The notes beneath the pieces were generated by a model. That model was given only the letters and a program-made list of their open reading frames with translations, searched no databases and was not told where the DNA came from. 64,000 nt of DNA, taken from positions 31,641,643 through 31,705,642 of the forward strand of contig NC_000083.6 in the NCBI RefSeq assembly GCF_000001635.26, given 5' to 3'. Every line of letters starts with the position of its first letter. The stretch's first letter is position 1. The translations under genes and the position numbers were made by a program. This DNA is from Mus musculus (lineage: Eukaryota; Chordata; Mammalia; Rodentia; Muridae). Below are positions 32,301-43,183 of this stretch, piece by piece.

Positions 32301-32642
32301 GGCTAGTGGCAGCCTCACATGCCTTTAATCTCAGCACTCAGGAGGCAGAGGCAGGTGGATCTCTGAGTTCGAGGCCAGTCTGGTCTACAGAGTGAGTTTC
32401 AGGACAGCCAGGGCTACACAGAGAAACCCTGTCTTGACCCCACATATTTTATTTATGTGCACATGTATGTCTGTGTGAGTTAATGCTATATGTGAGGGTG
32501 CCCATGGAGGCCAGAGGAGGGCACTTGATTTCCTGGAGTTACAGGTGATTGTGAGCTGACCATGGTGGGTACTGGGGACCAAACCAGTTCTCTGGAAGAG
32601 CAGTCAGTGAGTGCTCTTACCCTCTGATTCGTCTCTCTAGCC
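32301..32642. mobile_element. B1 (plus) followed by B3 (minus)
   Basis: A full B1 at 32301-32437 is immediately followed by a B3-type SINE on the minus strand at 32440-32642 (GGTGCCCATGGAGGCCAGAG). The two elements are tail to tail. Confidence 0.87.
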
Positions 32643-33118
32643 TGACCCCAGGTTAAACTTGGTAGAAGGAAGGTGTGGCTGTTTTAGGCTTTGTATCCTA
32701 GCAACCACAGGATACTCACGCAGGAACCAGAGCAGAGGTGGGACCTTCACATTTCCCACTGCAGACTTCACTGCTCGGTGTGTACCCAGGCCTGGCTATG
32801 CCAACGGTAAGCCCTCTGGTGAGGCCTGTGCTTCTCATAGTCCACTGAGCCTGGAGCACATAGGATCCCAACATCTTTCTAGCAGCAGGAATATGAGAGC
32901 TATCAAAGCTTGCTTTGTCCTCCATGGCACTGAGCTGTGTGAGCCACAGGAGGAGGTCTCAGGCTGGCACCTTGGCCTTATTCCTGCCTGTAGTACCAGC
33001 TTTGTCTCTGTCCACACACAGAGTCTGTTTAGGAGACAGAACAGAATATTGTCCTCAATGTGCAGTGCTGTGGGTGGGAATTGAAAACACACAGTCTTTT
33101 TGTCTTAACCCAATAATT
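32643..33118. other. Intergenic unique sequence
   Basis: Overlapping open frames occur on both strands, without recognisable protein features. Confidence 0.35.
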
Positions 33119-33119
33119 T

Positions 33120-33246
33120 TTTTTAAAAGACAGGGATTCTCTGTGTAGTCCTGGCTGTCCTGGAACTGGCTCTGTAGATCAGGCTTGCTTCAAACTCAGA
33201 GATCTGCCTACATCTGCCTTAAAAGCATGCGCCACCATACCCGGTC
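33120..33246 (-). mobile_element. B1 SINE with a deletion near its 5' end
   Basis: B1 on the minus strand (GACAGGGATTCTCTGTGTAG to ACCATACCCGGTC). The CCCAAGTGCTGGGATT segment is missing. Confidence 0.87.
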
Positions 33247-33307
33247 CTTAATGCAGCAATTAAAGGAGTCAAGATGACTTAAAAAAATCTATGATAAAAA
33301 AATTATG

Positions 33308-33480
33308 GGCTGGAGAGATGGCTTAGTGGGTAAGAGCACTGACTGCTCTTCTGAAGGTCCTGAGTTCAAACCCCAGCAACCACATGGTGGCTCACAACCA
33401 TCCATAATGAGATCTGATGCCCTCTTCTGGGGTGTCTGAAGACAGCTAGAATGTACTTACCTATAATAAATAAATCTTTA
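33308..33480 (+). mobile_element. B2 SINE
   Basis: A full B2 from GGGCTGGAGAGATGGC to the AATAAATAAATC tail, flanked by AAAAATTATG copies. Confidence 0.94.
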
Positions 33481-33564
33481 AAAAAATTATGAAACTTGTG
33501 TGTGTGTCTGTGTGTGATATTGGTAAGTGAACTTAGGGGTTTATACATGCTAGGTACAGCCCCC

Positions 33565-33844
33565 AAGCCTATATATATATACACACACATATGTATGTAT
33601 ATATACATACACACACACACATATATATATGCAGGGTTTCATGTAGCTCAGACTAGACTTGAACTTGCTAAGTAGTCAAGAAGGACCTTGAACACCCAAC
33701 CTTCCCACCTTTACCTCCTAAGTGCCAGGATTAGGGTTATAGAAGTACACTACCACCCCTGGCCTCTGTGGTGCTAGGGATCAAACCTAGGGCTTTATGC
33801 ATGCAAGGCAAGTGCTCTGCCAACTGAGCTGCATCCCCAGGCCT
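33565..33844 (-). mobile_element. TA/CA microsatellite and B4 SINE
   Basis: Mixed (TA)n/(CA)n/(TG)n at 33570-33630 leads into a B4 on the minus strand: B1-like half to about 33763, then an ID-like half with CAAGTGCTCTGCCAACTGAG. Confidence 0.8.
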
Positions 33845-34778
33845 CCCTTGCTTTACTTTTGAGACTGTTCACTAAGCTGCTCGGGCTGCTTGGTGTAACC
33901 TTGAGTTTACCCTAGCCAAGGTTGACTCTGAACTTGAGATCCTTCTATCTCAGCTTCTGGAGTAGCTACCAGGCCTCAAAGGCTAGAGTTCATAGGTTTA
34001 TTTTGTTTGGTTGGTTTTATAATTATTATTATTACTATTATTAGTATTAGTATTTATGCATATATGTATGACCACCTTGTACAGAGATTAGAGCTCACTT
34101 TGTGGAATCTGTTTTTTCCTTCCACCCTTACGTGCGTCAGAAATGGGTTGTGCTGCAAGCTCCTCTGCCTGCTGATCCATCTTGCTGAACTCCAAATGCC
34201 TGATTGTAAATGAACACTACTGCCTTTCTTTTCTCAAGTTCTAGAACAGTTCCTCATAGCCATGATCATGGACCTGGTGTGACTTAGCCTCTCTATGGAG
34301 GACATAGCCAGTACTCTTCCATTGGATTAGCCCTTCTCATCTTACAAACTAGGGCCCTCTACATAGTAAGGTACCTCTCTCTATTCACCTCTTGCCATTG
34401 CCTAGATGTTGAGCCCAGTGCAATGCAGCAGGGCCCTCTGCCTTGGATGCCCTTCCCGTCTTCCAAGTGGAGTGATATGGTCATACGGTTCAGCCTTCCT
34501 AAGCCCCACTTTCTTGGTTTGTACATCGGAGGGACGTAGGAGACTTAGAGGTGCCTGTGCTCACAGATAAGCACCAAGGGAACCTGGAGTTTTAGCATCC
34601 AGGGTTCCTTCAAGGGAAAGCAGAAGGCTGGGATCAGATGTATACTCCAGCCTGGTGACCTTTGCGGCATCTGTGTGGCTGGAAACCACACTAGACCCTT
34701 CCCCAGACCCTTATCATAAACTTCTTTCTAAATCAATCTATAGACCTCATCATTATGGAAGGTGTTATACATACTTTA
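33845..34778. other. Intergenic sequence
   Basis: A partial B1-like remnant at about 33860-33975, otherwise unique. The (TTA)n-like stretch near 34020-34055 is short. No gene was seen. Confidence 0.4.
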
Positions 34779-34959
34779 AAAAAAGATTTACTATATTTTA
34801 TGTATATGAGTACGCTGTTGCTGTTCTCAGACACACCAGAAGAAGGCATCACAACCATTACAGATGTGAGCCACCATGTGGTTGCTGGGAATTGAACTCA
34901 GGACCTCTGGGAGAGCAGTCAGTGCTCTTAACCACTGAGCCATCTCTCCAGTCCTGTCC
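34779..34959 (-). mobile_element. B2 SINE with target-site duplication
   Basis: 11-bp repeats TACATACTTTA at 34768-34778 and 34960-34970. This is the last SINE before the SINE-free Cryaa interval. Confidence 0.94.
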
Positions 34960-34970
34960 TACATACTTTA

Positions 34971-36175
34971 CAAAGACTATTGATGTGGTCATGTCTGATC
35001 TGTATTTAAGTTGCTTTGCTCCTCAGAGAGATTATTTATGTGTGCTTTATCGTGTGCACGAGAGTGAATTCATTATCTCCAGAAAATGTCACCAAATTGT
35101 GATGTGCTTGAATATGTCTAAAATAAGCCACTCTGGGTCAGACTCCTGAAGTTTGAACCGCCGTCAGCTACTTAGTCATGTTGAACTGAGCTGCTGTTTT
35201 GCCTCAAAGATCATCACTCTGCTAGCCGTGGTAGCTGAAGAGACTCCCACTGGGTGATGTTGGGACCTGTCTCCTAGTGTGGTCTGAAGAGCTGCTAAGT
35301 TGTAGTTAACAAGTACTAGGGCGGGGGCACACCGTGGGGTGCTCATTGCTTCCTGAAGCGTTTGTCATGTGCATCTTAGCTGGCGGTAGTTTCTGGAACG
35401 CCAGGAAACCTCTCCTCTGGGATGACAAGTTTTCAAGTCAAAGGTCTTTGAGGTCCTCAGACAATTTCATCACGTCTGCCAATGCCACACACAGCTGGAG
35501 TTCAGGGATGTCTTTTACCTGGTGATACCCGGATGAGAGTCCCGGCTGAGGAGCAGAGTCCTCTCCAGACTCGCCTATAACCATTCACAGGACTGGGCAG
35601 AAGCAGCTGGTTTAATAACACCCGTGGTGAAGTCATGTCGGGAAGACCTGAGGCTTTGCTGAGGATGGTGGCCAGAGGGAGGTGAGCGCAGGGTGACCCG
35701 CACAGAGGAAAGACCAGAACCACATCCAGCACACAGATCCCCTGCGACCGGCAGGGACTGGAGCAGGATTTGGCCGGTTTCTTCATTGTCTTCTGTCTGC
35801 CTTGAAACGCTGTGAGCTGTGTAATGTTTGTTCTGAGTGAGGAAAACAGAAACAAACAAACAACAAACAAACAAAACCAAAGGATGTTCTGCTTTGAACA
35901 CAACGCTTTCGTTGGCGGTTTCAAGATCTCTGGAGGTTTCGGAGCTCTGCAGATGGCCTGCTAATCTGTGCCTACCTCTCCCCACCTGTGAAACAGGGCT
36001 CTGAATTCTTCCTCCAAAGGAGGCCAGGAGGGTGCCTCAGTACAATGTGGGAAGAAACAGTGATGTCCCTTGGCTCAAAGGATAAGGCTCTCCACAGACC
36101 TTCTTGGAGACATCTGGTCTGAGAGCCTCTGCTGCTCAGCGTGTGTTGCTGGGGCTGGGCAGGCGGGTGAGCATT
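34971..36175. other. Cryaa upstream flank
   Basis: Unique sequence without SINEs. Open frames at 35502-35985 on the minus strand show no recognisable domain. Confidence 0.45.
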
Positions 36176-36179
36176 CCAG

Positions 36180-36291
36180 CTGCTGACGGTGCAGCCTCTC
36201 CCCCGAGCTGAGCATAGACATTTTGGGAAATCCCTTAATTCCTCCATTCTGTGCAGGCATATATAGGGAGGGCTGGAACGCTAGCTCACCA
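36180..36291 (+). promoter_or_regulatory. Cryaa: Cryaa lens promoter
   Basis: The TATA box TATATA lies at 36260-36265. The published alphaA-CRYBP1 (NF-kB-like) site GGGAAATCCC at 36225-36234 is known to be at -66 to -57, which sets +1 at 36291 and places TATA at -31. The DE1 element (about -111 to -97) corresponds to 36180-36194 and contains CTGACGGTGCAG, a Maf/CREB-type site. Motif positions were read directly; factor assignments come from the literature. Confidence 0.88.
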
Positions 36292-36358
36292 CCGCACTGC
36301 CCAGAGGCTCCTGTCTGACTCACTGCCAGCCTTCGGTCCCTGCATCACCAAATAGAAG

Positions 36359-36547
36359 ATGGACGTCACCATTCAGCATCCTTGGTTCAAGCGTGCCCTG
36401 GGGCCCTTCTACCCCAGCCGACTGTTCGACCAGTTCTTCGGCGAGGGCCTTTTTGAGTACGACCTGCTGCCCTTCCTGTCTTCCACCATCAGCCCCTACT
36501 ACCGCCAGTCCCTCTTCCGCACTGTGCTGGACTCGGGCATCTCTGAG
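36359..36547 (+). CDS. Cryaa: Cryaa exon 1, coding part
   Basis: 63 codons from ATG at 36359 to GGCATCTCTGAG, then donor GTAAGA. Transcription starts near 36291, giving a 68-base 5' UTR. Confidence 0.98.
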
Positions 36548-39500
36548 GTAAGATGCAACCACACTGGTTCCTCCTAGCTGCTCAGAGGGGTCTTGGTCTT
36601 GTCTAGAGGACAGCTAGGGATCCTCGAGGGGCACTATGACCCTGTGCTCTCCTCAAGCAATGTCCCAGCCTCTCCCAGCCTCGTACCCGGCAGAGGTTGG
36701 GTGTGCACCCACATGCCTATGCTGAAGCCACCCACATCACCGGGATTGGGGTCGGAGGAGGAGACCAACCAGCCCGAGCCCGACTGCTGTCTTTTCCTCC
36801 CATCAGCTCATGACCCATATGTGGTTTGTAATGCACCAACCACATGCTGGAAACCCCAAGAACAACCCCGTCAAGGCAAGTTACATGGCGAAGGCAAGCG
36901 TGCTTGACCGGCCACTCCCTGGACTTTCTGTTCTTGGTGTGGGGGTTGGGATGTCCTGAAGCCCAGAGAGGACGGGCTTTCTTACAGCAGGGCAGAACCT
37001 TCTGTAGCTGGCAAAGCTGCAGATGGGGCTCCTTTCTAGCTTCCCTGATGACTGAAGAAAGGCCACATCCCTCCCTACCCAAGTGAGCCACAGTTCTAGA
37101 AGAGCTGCCTCCCTTTGCTTCAAAAGAAGGCTCCCAGAGCGGATCCAGCTGCAACTCTAGGAAGCAAATTGCCCAAATGCAGGCTCTAGCCAGGGCAGGA
37201 AGAGAGGGGTGGGAAAGGCTTTGTGTTAGCAGCTAGTAGTACTGTGGAACTGTTGGTAATATGGACAGGTGAGGTAGGCTCCTGGAGCTATGGATACACC
37301 ACAGACTTTAGTCCCACCAGCTAGCCAGTTCCCAATTAGCCAGGCAAATGATCCTTAATGAACCCGCCACCCATAATCAACCATAACCAACCAGCTACCT
37401 TTAATCAACCAGCTGCTTAATCTGTTAAGAGCCATCCAAACCATAACCGGTCACTAGACCATAATCAAGCAACCGGCCAACCTGTAACTAGCATTTTGCT
37501 GACGACCAGGCAGCTTATGCTAAGTCATAAGCCATAACCTGGACTCTAATCAGCCAAGGCACTCACTGACCATTCAACCATTCTACTCTACCCAACCCTC
37601 TAATCTATAACCAGTTAGCTTAATCTATAATCAGTTGTCTGACCCAGTATACCCAGCAATGAATCGGCACTGCCCAGTCCTTGGGTCTGGAGGTCAATGT
37701 GGATCTTACCTGTGGGGCCAGGTGACAGTCCCAGCCCCAGGACACACCAGCTTTCTTGGCTTGAGGAAGCAGAGGAGTGACGGTTGGTTCTGATGGCTGA
37801 GCTCTTCCTTGTCCTATGTGATCCAGCCCATCAGGGACCATACAGCTGTTCCCCCATCCTTTGTCTCTGGAGCTGGTGGTCCTTTGGGGAGCTCCAAACG
37901 TGGGTTTGGGTTTCAGGTCCGATCTGACCGGGACAAGTTTGTCATCTTCTTGGACGTGAAGCACTTCTCTCCTGAGGACCTCACCGTGAAGGTACTGGAG
38001 GATTTTGTGGAGATTCACGGCAAACACAACGAGAGGCAGGTGAGTTTGGGCAGCATCCCCATCTGTGTGGGTCCTGTGCTCCACACCTCCCTCCCCCAGA
38101 GAGAGCATGGGAGGCTGTTCTGTCTGGGAGGGGCCACATCCTCCTGTGCTGTGCTGGCCCCTCCCAGGACCATGTAGGTCACAGTCCTCAGCCCTAGCAG
38201 GGCCAGGCAGCAGGATTAAGTGGGATGAGGATCCTTGTATGAAGTACAACTCTAGCTGTCCCCCTGGATCTTCTGGGTGACAGGGGATTAGAAATGATCA
38301 CAGGAAAACAAAGAGCTGCAGATTTTGCCCCCCCCCCCAACTCTGGCAAGCCATGTTTTTCACAAGCAACCTGGCTGGGGAGGCAACAGAAGAGCTGACT
38401 TTACATGCACCAGATGTTGAGCAGCCCCTGTGGTATTTCTGTTAGTGGGTGGCAGTCCTGGGGCGTTTAGGAGGTCCCTGGTCAGGAGGGGCAGGCGTTT
38501 CTCTCCAGCGGTCACCCACCCTACTCCATGGCTCCTGATCATGTGAAGAACCAACCCTCAGGTCTTTGGATTGAGGGACCCCCCTCCCCCCCCCCCAGGC
38601 ACTGGATCTGGCTGGAAGTAGTGTCTCCTGACAGCTGGGGGTATGCAGGAGGCTCAGTGAGGTTGGCTAGGTGTGCCATGCACACAGCAGATAGCAGAGA
38701 GGGGACCAGGAGCGAGGTGCTCAGTCCCAGTATGAGTCTCTCTTGGCTGGACTTTTCCATCAATGTTTGGAGGGGTGTTGCATGAACCACACTCTTTATG
38801 TGGCTGAAGCCAGGACAAGGTTTCCTTGACCTAGGCCAGACTGGGGGATACACCTTCTACCCCTTGACCTTTGTCCCTTAAGAGGGAGGAAGTTGGACCC
38901 AGGGAGCTGAGTCCAGGGGCCCAGAATTCTAGAGGAAGTGAGTTTTCTGCGTGACTGAAGCTTTCTGTTGGGTGGGGCTGCTGACAGTCAGGTCCTGGAC
39001 AGCCCCTGAGGATCCAAGGGATGAGGAAGCTGGGTGGTATGCAGAACCAGAGATAGGATAGAGTCTACAAAAGCCAGTTCCATACCCTGAGCCCTGAGCA
39101 GACCTACCCTCTGTGGTTGGAACTTCCTAGAGGTCCCGACCCCTCAGCCCAGGCTAAGCCCAGGGTTTAAGGAGCCTGCAACTTTGTAGCTCTCATGGAG
39201 AAGGTAGCTAAGAATGGTACACTGGTCCTAGAGCCCAGCCCGGTGAGATCATCTGCACCCTGGCCACCTTGTATGGTCCAGTGTGGGATGGTGGCCACTG
39301 CTGCCCATCACCTCTGACCATGCCTCTCCCTGGTGGCCCTCAGGATGACCATGGCTACATTTCCCGTGAATTTCACCGTCGCTACCGTCTGCCTTCCAAT
39401 GTGGACCAGTCCGCCCTCTCCTGCTCCCTGTCTGCGGATGGCATGCTGACCTTCTCTGGCCCCAAGGTCCAGTCCGGTTTGGATGCTGGCCACAGCGAGA

Positions 39501-39553
39501 GGGCCATTCCTGTGTCACGGGAGGAGAAACCCAGCTCTGCACCCTCGTCCTGA
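36359..39553 (+). CDS. Cryaa: Cryaa: alpha-A-crystallin, lens small heat-shock protein (HspB4)
   Basis: It is a chaperone-like structural protein of lens fibre-cell cytoplasm that forms large oligomers with alpha-B-crystallin and holds unfolding proteins in solution. The constitutive coding exons 36359-36547, 37917-38039 and 39344-39553 join to 522 bp, 173 aa plus stop, the usual mammalian length. Residues 1-62 are the hydrophobic N-terminal domain ([20 protein letters not shown]); about 63-142 form the alpha-crystallin beta-sandwich; the flexible tail holds the IPV motif (159-161) and ends SSAPSS. Arg49, Arg54 and Arg116, sites of human cataract mutations, are intact. An optional 23-residue exon at 36807-36875 yields the rodent alphaA-ins form. 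Splice sites are GT-AG except for that exon's donor. Lens expression fits the promoter upstream. Confidence 0.99.
36807..36875 (+). CDS. Cryaa: Cryaa alternative insert exon (alphaA-ins), GC donor
   Basis: 69 bp (23 codons, [20 protein letters not shown]...), phase 0 at both ends, acceptor TTTTCCTCCCATCAG|CTC. The donor is AAG|GCAAGT, a GC rather than GT site, which explains inefficient inclusion. The insertion falls between residues 63 and 64, at the junction of the N-terminal and alpha-crystallin domains. It is a known rodent feature. Confidence 0.95.
37330..37640. repeat. Degenerate ATAAYC-rich array in Cryaa intron 1
   Basis: The core ATAAYC (CATAATCA, CATAACCA, CATAACCGG, CTATAATCA and similar) recurs irregularly at least seven times, with interspersed CCAGCTA/CAACCAGC. 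The strand is A/C-rich over about 300 bp. It resembles a decayed minisatellite. Confidence 0.6.
37917..38039 (+). CDS. Cryaa: Cryaa exon 2 (start of alpha-crystallin domain)
   Basis: 123 bp, acceptor GGTTTCAG|GTCCGA and donor AGGCAG|GTGAGT. It encodes [20 protein letters not shown]... through GKHNERQ. Confidence 0.98.
39344..39553 (+). CDS. Cryaa: Cryaa exon 3, coding part
   Basis: 210 bp, acceptor GGCCCTCAG|GATGAC. It encodes [20 protein letters not shown]..., then the tail with [16 protein letters not shown] and stop TGA at 39551-39553. Confidence 0.98.
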
Positions 39554-40057
39554 GCTGGCCTCACCTTGGTTGTCCCCTGAGGCCCCTGGTCCATCCAGCC
39601 CAGGGACCACAGCAAAGAGTCTGCCTTCCTGCCTTCCTGCCTTCCTTTCTTTCTCTGTTTCCTTCCCACTTTCTCAGAGGGCTGAGGGTCTGAGAGAGTG
39701 GCTTAGAGAGCTTGGGCTCTTGGCCTGAGATTGCCGCGGGTTCAGGGTGACCCAGGCTCAACACCAGCTGGTCGGAGGGAATGATGGTATTGAACTCTTG
39801 AGATTTTCTGTCTTCCTGGAAAGTGGCATCTGAGCACTGCTCCAGAGGGCAGAGTGAATGGTGGCTCACCAACTCCAAGAGCCCTGTGCTAGAGCCCCTG
39901 ATGGCAGCCTCCTCCTTTTTGCCCATACTTACTGCAGCCACGTGTGCTGGGCTCCGACAGCCAGCTTCTCTCATATCCTCTTCCTGTGACTTTCTCTACT
40001 CTGTAGTATTGCTCCTGAGGACCCTGGTCATCCATGAGAATGGAGCCCCTGGCAGAC

Positions 40058-40063
40058 AATAAA
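40058..40063 (+). terminator. Cryaa: Cryaa poly(A) signal AATAAA
   Basis: It lies 505 bp past the stop codon. Cleavage is expected near 40078-40085, followed by the T/G-rich CAGTCTGATGTCATGCTGTC. Confidence 0.92.
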
Positions 40064-40348
40064 GAGCAGGTGACAGAAGCAATTTCAGTCTGATGTCATG
40101 CTGTCTTCCTTTGGGGCGGGGATAGGGTGTCTGGGAGGGTGCAGGAGGCATTTCCTGCCTGTCCCCCAAGAGGGTTTCTGGCATCTCATCCTGCCTCCTA
40201 AGCCCATGATCCCCTTTATAGCTAGCAGTGCTATGTCCTAACGGATGCGGGAGGTACCCTCCTCCCTCTCTCCTTCCCCATCAGGGTAGGCATGGTACCT
40301 TGATTGAAGTTCATGTCTACATGTCTACAGTAGCCTATTCAGATCCTG

Positions 40349-40392
40349 GAGGTGGTGGAGGTGGTGGTGGTAGTGGTGGTGGTGGTAGTGAT
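40349..40392. repeat. (GGT)n microsatellite
   Basis: An imperfect GGT triplet run (GGAGGTGGTGGAGGTGG...) about 0.3 kb downstream of the Cryaa poly(A) site. Confidence 0.9.
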
Positions 40393-40499
40393 GGACTTGT
40401 CTGGAGAATTCTAGTCTTCTACTTGGGGTGAGGCAGCAGGTTCTTAGGAGTGACAGAATGACTGACCACACAGGCCCAGCTGGTACAGCCAGGCTCTGC

Positions 40500-41180
40500 A
40501 GATGGCTCAGCACCCAGGAGACACAACGCACATATGGCCCATCACATGCGTGACACACACCACGGAACATACCACATGTCACACACACATGTCTGTATAC
40601 ACACATGCCACTCAGCCCAAATGTACAATGTACCACATACACTGGGCAGCACACATGCAGTGTGTCCATATCACACATACAGAACCCATCAGATGCCACT
40701 CTGCCTGCTGTACACACATGCACCACAGCACATACCACTCCTACCTGTTGAATCTGTATAAAATGGCTTTACTCTAGGAGAGACACCTCCAACCCCAGCC
40801 ATGCCCACTCCATACCTCACCATAGGACACCCACAGGCTGTTCCACTTGCATACAATGCAGAGTCGTCCCCCCCCCCCCATGGCAGAAATGACTCTCATG
40901 TTTTGGGGTTGGTATTGGGAAATCTTTATCCTGGGCCAGCCTGCAGTTTGACAACCTGGTGGCATATACCTTAGAGTGGTACGGCTTCAGGCAGGAGGCT
41001 GAGCTGTTCCTGGATGTCCAAGCCTTATGTCCTTCACAAATGTGTGGTTAGGTGGGCTGTAACATGAGCGTCCAAGGTTATCTGATCTGGTCCTCAGCAT
41101 GGAGCTGTCTTTGGGGGCAGGATCTTTACAGAGTGACTGGGATCAAGTGATCCCTGATCCAACCTGACTGTGTCACTACA
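40500..41180. other. Downstream flank of Cryaa, CACA-rich then unique
   Basis: 40520-40740 is rich in CACA, ACATGC and CACATAC words, a degenerate CA repeat. 40780-41180 is unique. No gene was seen. Confidence 0.45.
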
Positions 41181-41189
41181 AAAAGAGAA

Positions 41190-41270
41190 CAGGGCTTCCC
41201 CTTTCCCTTCCCTCCCTCCGTCCCTCCTTCCCTCTCTCCCTCCCTCCCTTCCTCCCTTCCTCCATTTCTT
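41190..41270. repeat. (CCTT/CCCT)n pyrimidine tract
   Basis: Irregular CCCT, CCTT and CCGT units on the plus strand. Confidence 0.85.
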
Positions 41271-41814
41271 CCCCATACCATTCTCTCACCCTCCATGCCT
41301 CTTAAACTTGGGAGCCCTAAAGGCCATAGCTGGGGCGGCTTTCCCCGTCTAAGACGCTCTGGGATCTTGGGGGAGGGGTGATCCCCAAGAGTCTCCTCTT
41401 CCTACAACAGGCAAAACTAGTCCTGGGGCCTGGTTGCCCACTCCTTCCGGGGCTGCCTGTAGCCTATATCTCCCCAGCTGCTCTCCCTACCCAGGATTCC
41501 AGGTGACTTCATGTCACCACAGCTACTAGGGGACCAAGGTGCACAAGACCCTGTGCAGGCCCAGAGAAGGTCATCCTAAAGCAGCTCTGGGGGTCAGTGA
41601 TGTGTTTATAAAAAGAGAAAGAGAGAGGGGATATGTTTGGTGGGTATGCAGTCAGGTGTGGGGGAAGGAGGTGCCTCCGTGGGCCCTGCTGAGGCATCCC
41701 TTCTCCCTGAGGGACCAGTCACTCTTCTGTACAGTGCTATTCTGTATAGTACAGAACAGAGTTTATTAAGGGCATGGGGAGGAGAGTCAAGAGGGTAGTA
41801 GAGGCAGAGGAAGG

Positions 41815-42014
41815 CAGAGAGAGAGAGAAGAAGGAGGAGGAGGAGGAGGAGAAGGAGGAGAAGGAGAAGGAGAAGGAGAAGGAGAAGGAGAAGGAGAAGG
41901 AGAAGGAGAAGGAGAAGGAGAAGGAGAAGGAGAAGGAGAAGAAGAAGAAGAAGAAGAAGAAGAAGAGGAGGAGGAGGAGGAGGAGGAGGAGGAGGAGGAG
42001 GAGGAGGAGGAGGA
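41815..42014 (+). repeat. Purine tract: (GGAGAA)n, (GAA)n, (GGA)n
   Basis: About 200 bp almost purely A/G on the plus strand. GAGA opens it, a long GGAGAA hexamer array spans about 41850-41940, then (GAA) and (GGA) triplets follow. Poly-Leu/Ser and Lys/Glu open frames over it are repeat artefacts. Confidence 0.97.
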
Positions 42015-42984
42015 ATAGAGGCTGGCCATGAGCATGAGGAGAAAGGGGGGAGGGGAATGGGGAGACAGTGGGAGCAAGAAGGCAAGAGCAAAAGAGGGGG
42101 GGGGGCAAGCAGCTCCTTTTATAGTGAGTCAGGCATACCTGGATGTTGCCAGGTAACTGTGGGGTGGAGCTTAGACAAAATGCTAACAATCAGTACTGTC
42201 ATGTTTGTCTAGGCAGAACCCAGACTTAGCCAGGGACACACTGAGGCCCTGGGACAGCAAATGGCAAGGCCTGGAAATCTCAAGATCCACCCGGGCTTCT
42301 TTCACAGGTCCTATGTATTAGGAGTTGTGACAGGTGACCCTGACCTCTTTTGGGGTCCTGGTGAGGTCTGTTAGATGCTGTCCCAGTAGGAGGCTATGAT
42401 GACCCAGCTCTAACACACTGGGTATAGCCGTGTCTAGGACAAGCTGCCCTCTTGGGGATCTGATTAGCTGTCAGAGGTTGTCCAGACTTGGGGGCTTTTG
42501 TCTTTGCTGGTCCCACAGGCTGTGGAAAGAACTCCTCAACCGTCAGGCTGGAGAGCCTGGTGTACAGGGCAGGGCATGCCAGCTAGGATGATGCCCTAAC
42601 AGGTACTGGTGATGCTGAAGGAGAGGCTGGAGGACAGCGTCCAATTTGATACATGAATAGGCACCCCAGTTAGCCATTTGTCCCAGGTTCGAGACCTAAC
42701 AACCTGATGACGTCATTGCCATCACCACTGTCACTAAGAGCATCATGACATCATCGCCGCTGCCACCCTCACCGTTCTAGTTCTCTCTCTGTCGCTATAG
42801 TAAAACTCTCTCACTAAAAGCAACTTACGGGGAGGAAGGGTTTATTTGATTTACACTTCCAGGCTTCATCCTTCACTGAGGAGGGTCAGGGTAGGAAATC
42901 CCGCAGGGACTTGATGCAGAAACCATGGCGGATGATGTTTGCTGACTTGCTCCAACGCTCACGTTTAACTATCTTTCTTTCTAT
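42015..42984. other. Intergenic sequence with a retroelement end
   Basis: 42785-42955 resembles the same class of rodent retroelement end as 54385 (GGGGAGGAAGGGTTTATTTG). The rest is unique. Confidence 0.45.
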
Positions 42985-43183
42985 TTTTTTTTTTTAGAAA
43001 AAAAAAACATTATTTATTTTATGCATATGCATACACTGTTGATGTCTTCAGACACACCAGAAGAGGACACCGGCTCCCATTACAGATGGTTGTGAGCCAC
43101 CATGTGGTTGCTGGGAATTGAACTCAGGACCTCTGGAAAAGCAGTCAGTGCTCTTAACCACTGAGCTGTCTTTCCAGCCCCAG
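42985..43183 (-). mobile_element. B2 SINE
   Basis: B2 on the minus strand with an interrupted T11/A10 tail, ending CTGTCTTTCCAGCCCC. Confidence 0.92.

Noticed and set aside
37620..38249. A 209-codon minus-strand frame across Cryaa exon 2
   Set aside because: Antisense shadow of Cryaa exon and intron.
41606..42189. Long overlapping frames with poly-Leu, poly-Ser or Lys/Glu runs
   Set aside because: All arise from the GGAGAA/GAA/GGA purine tract.
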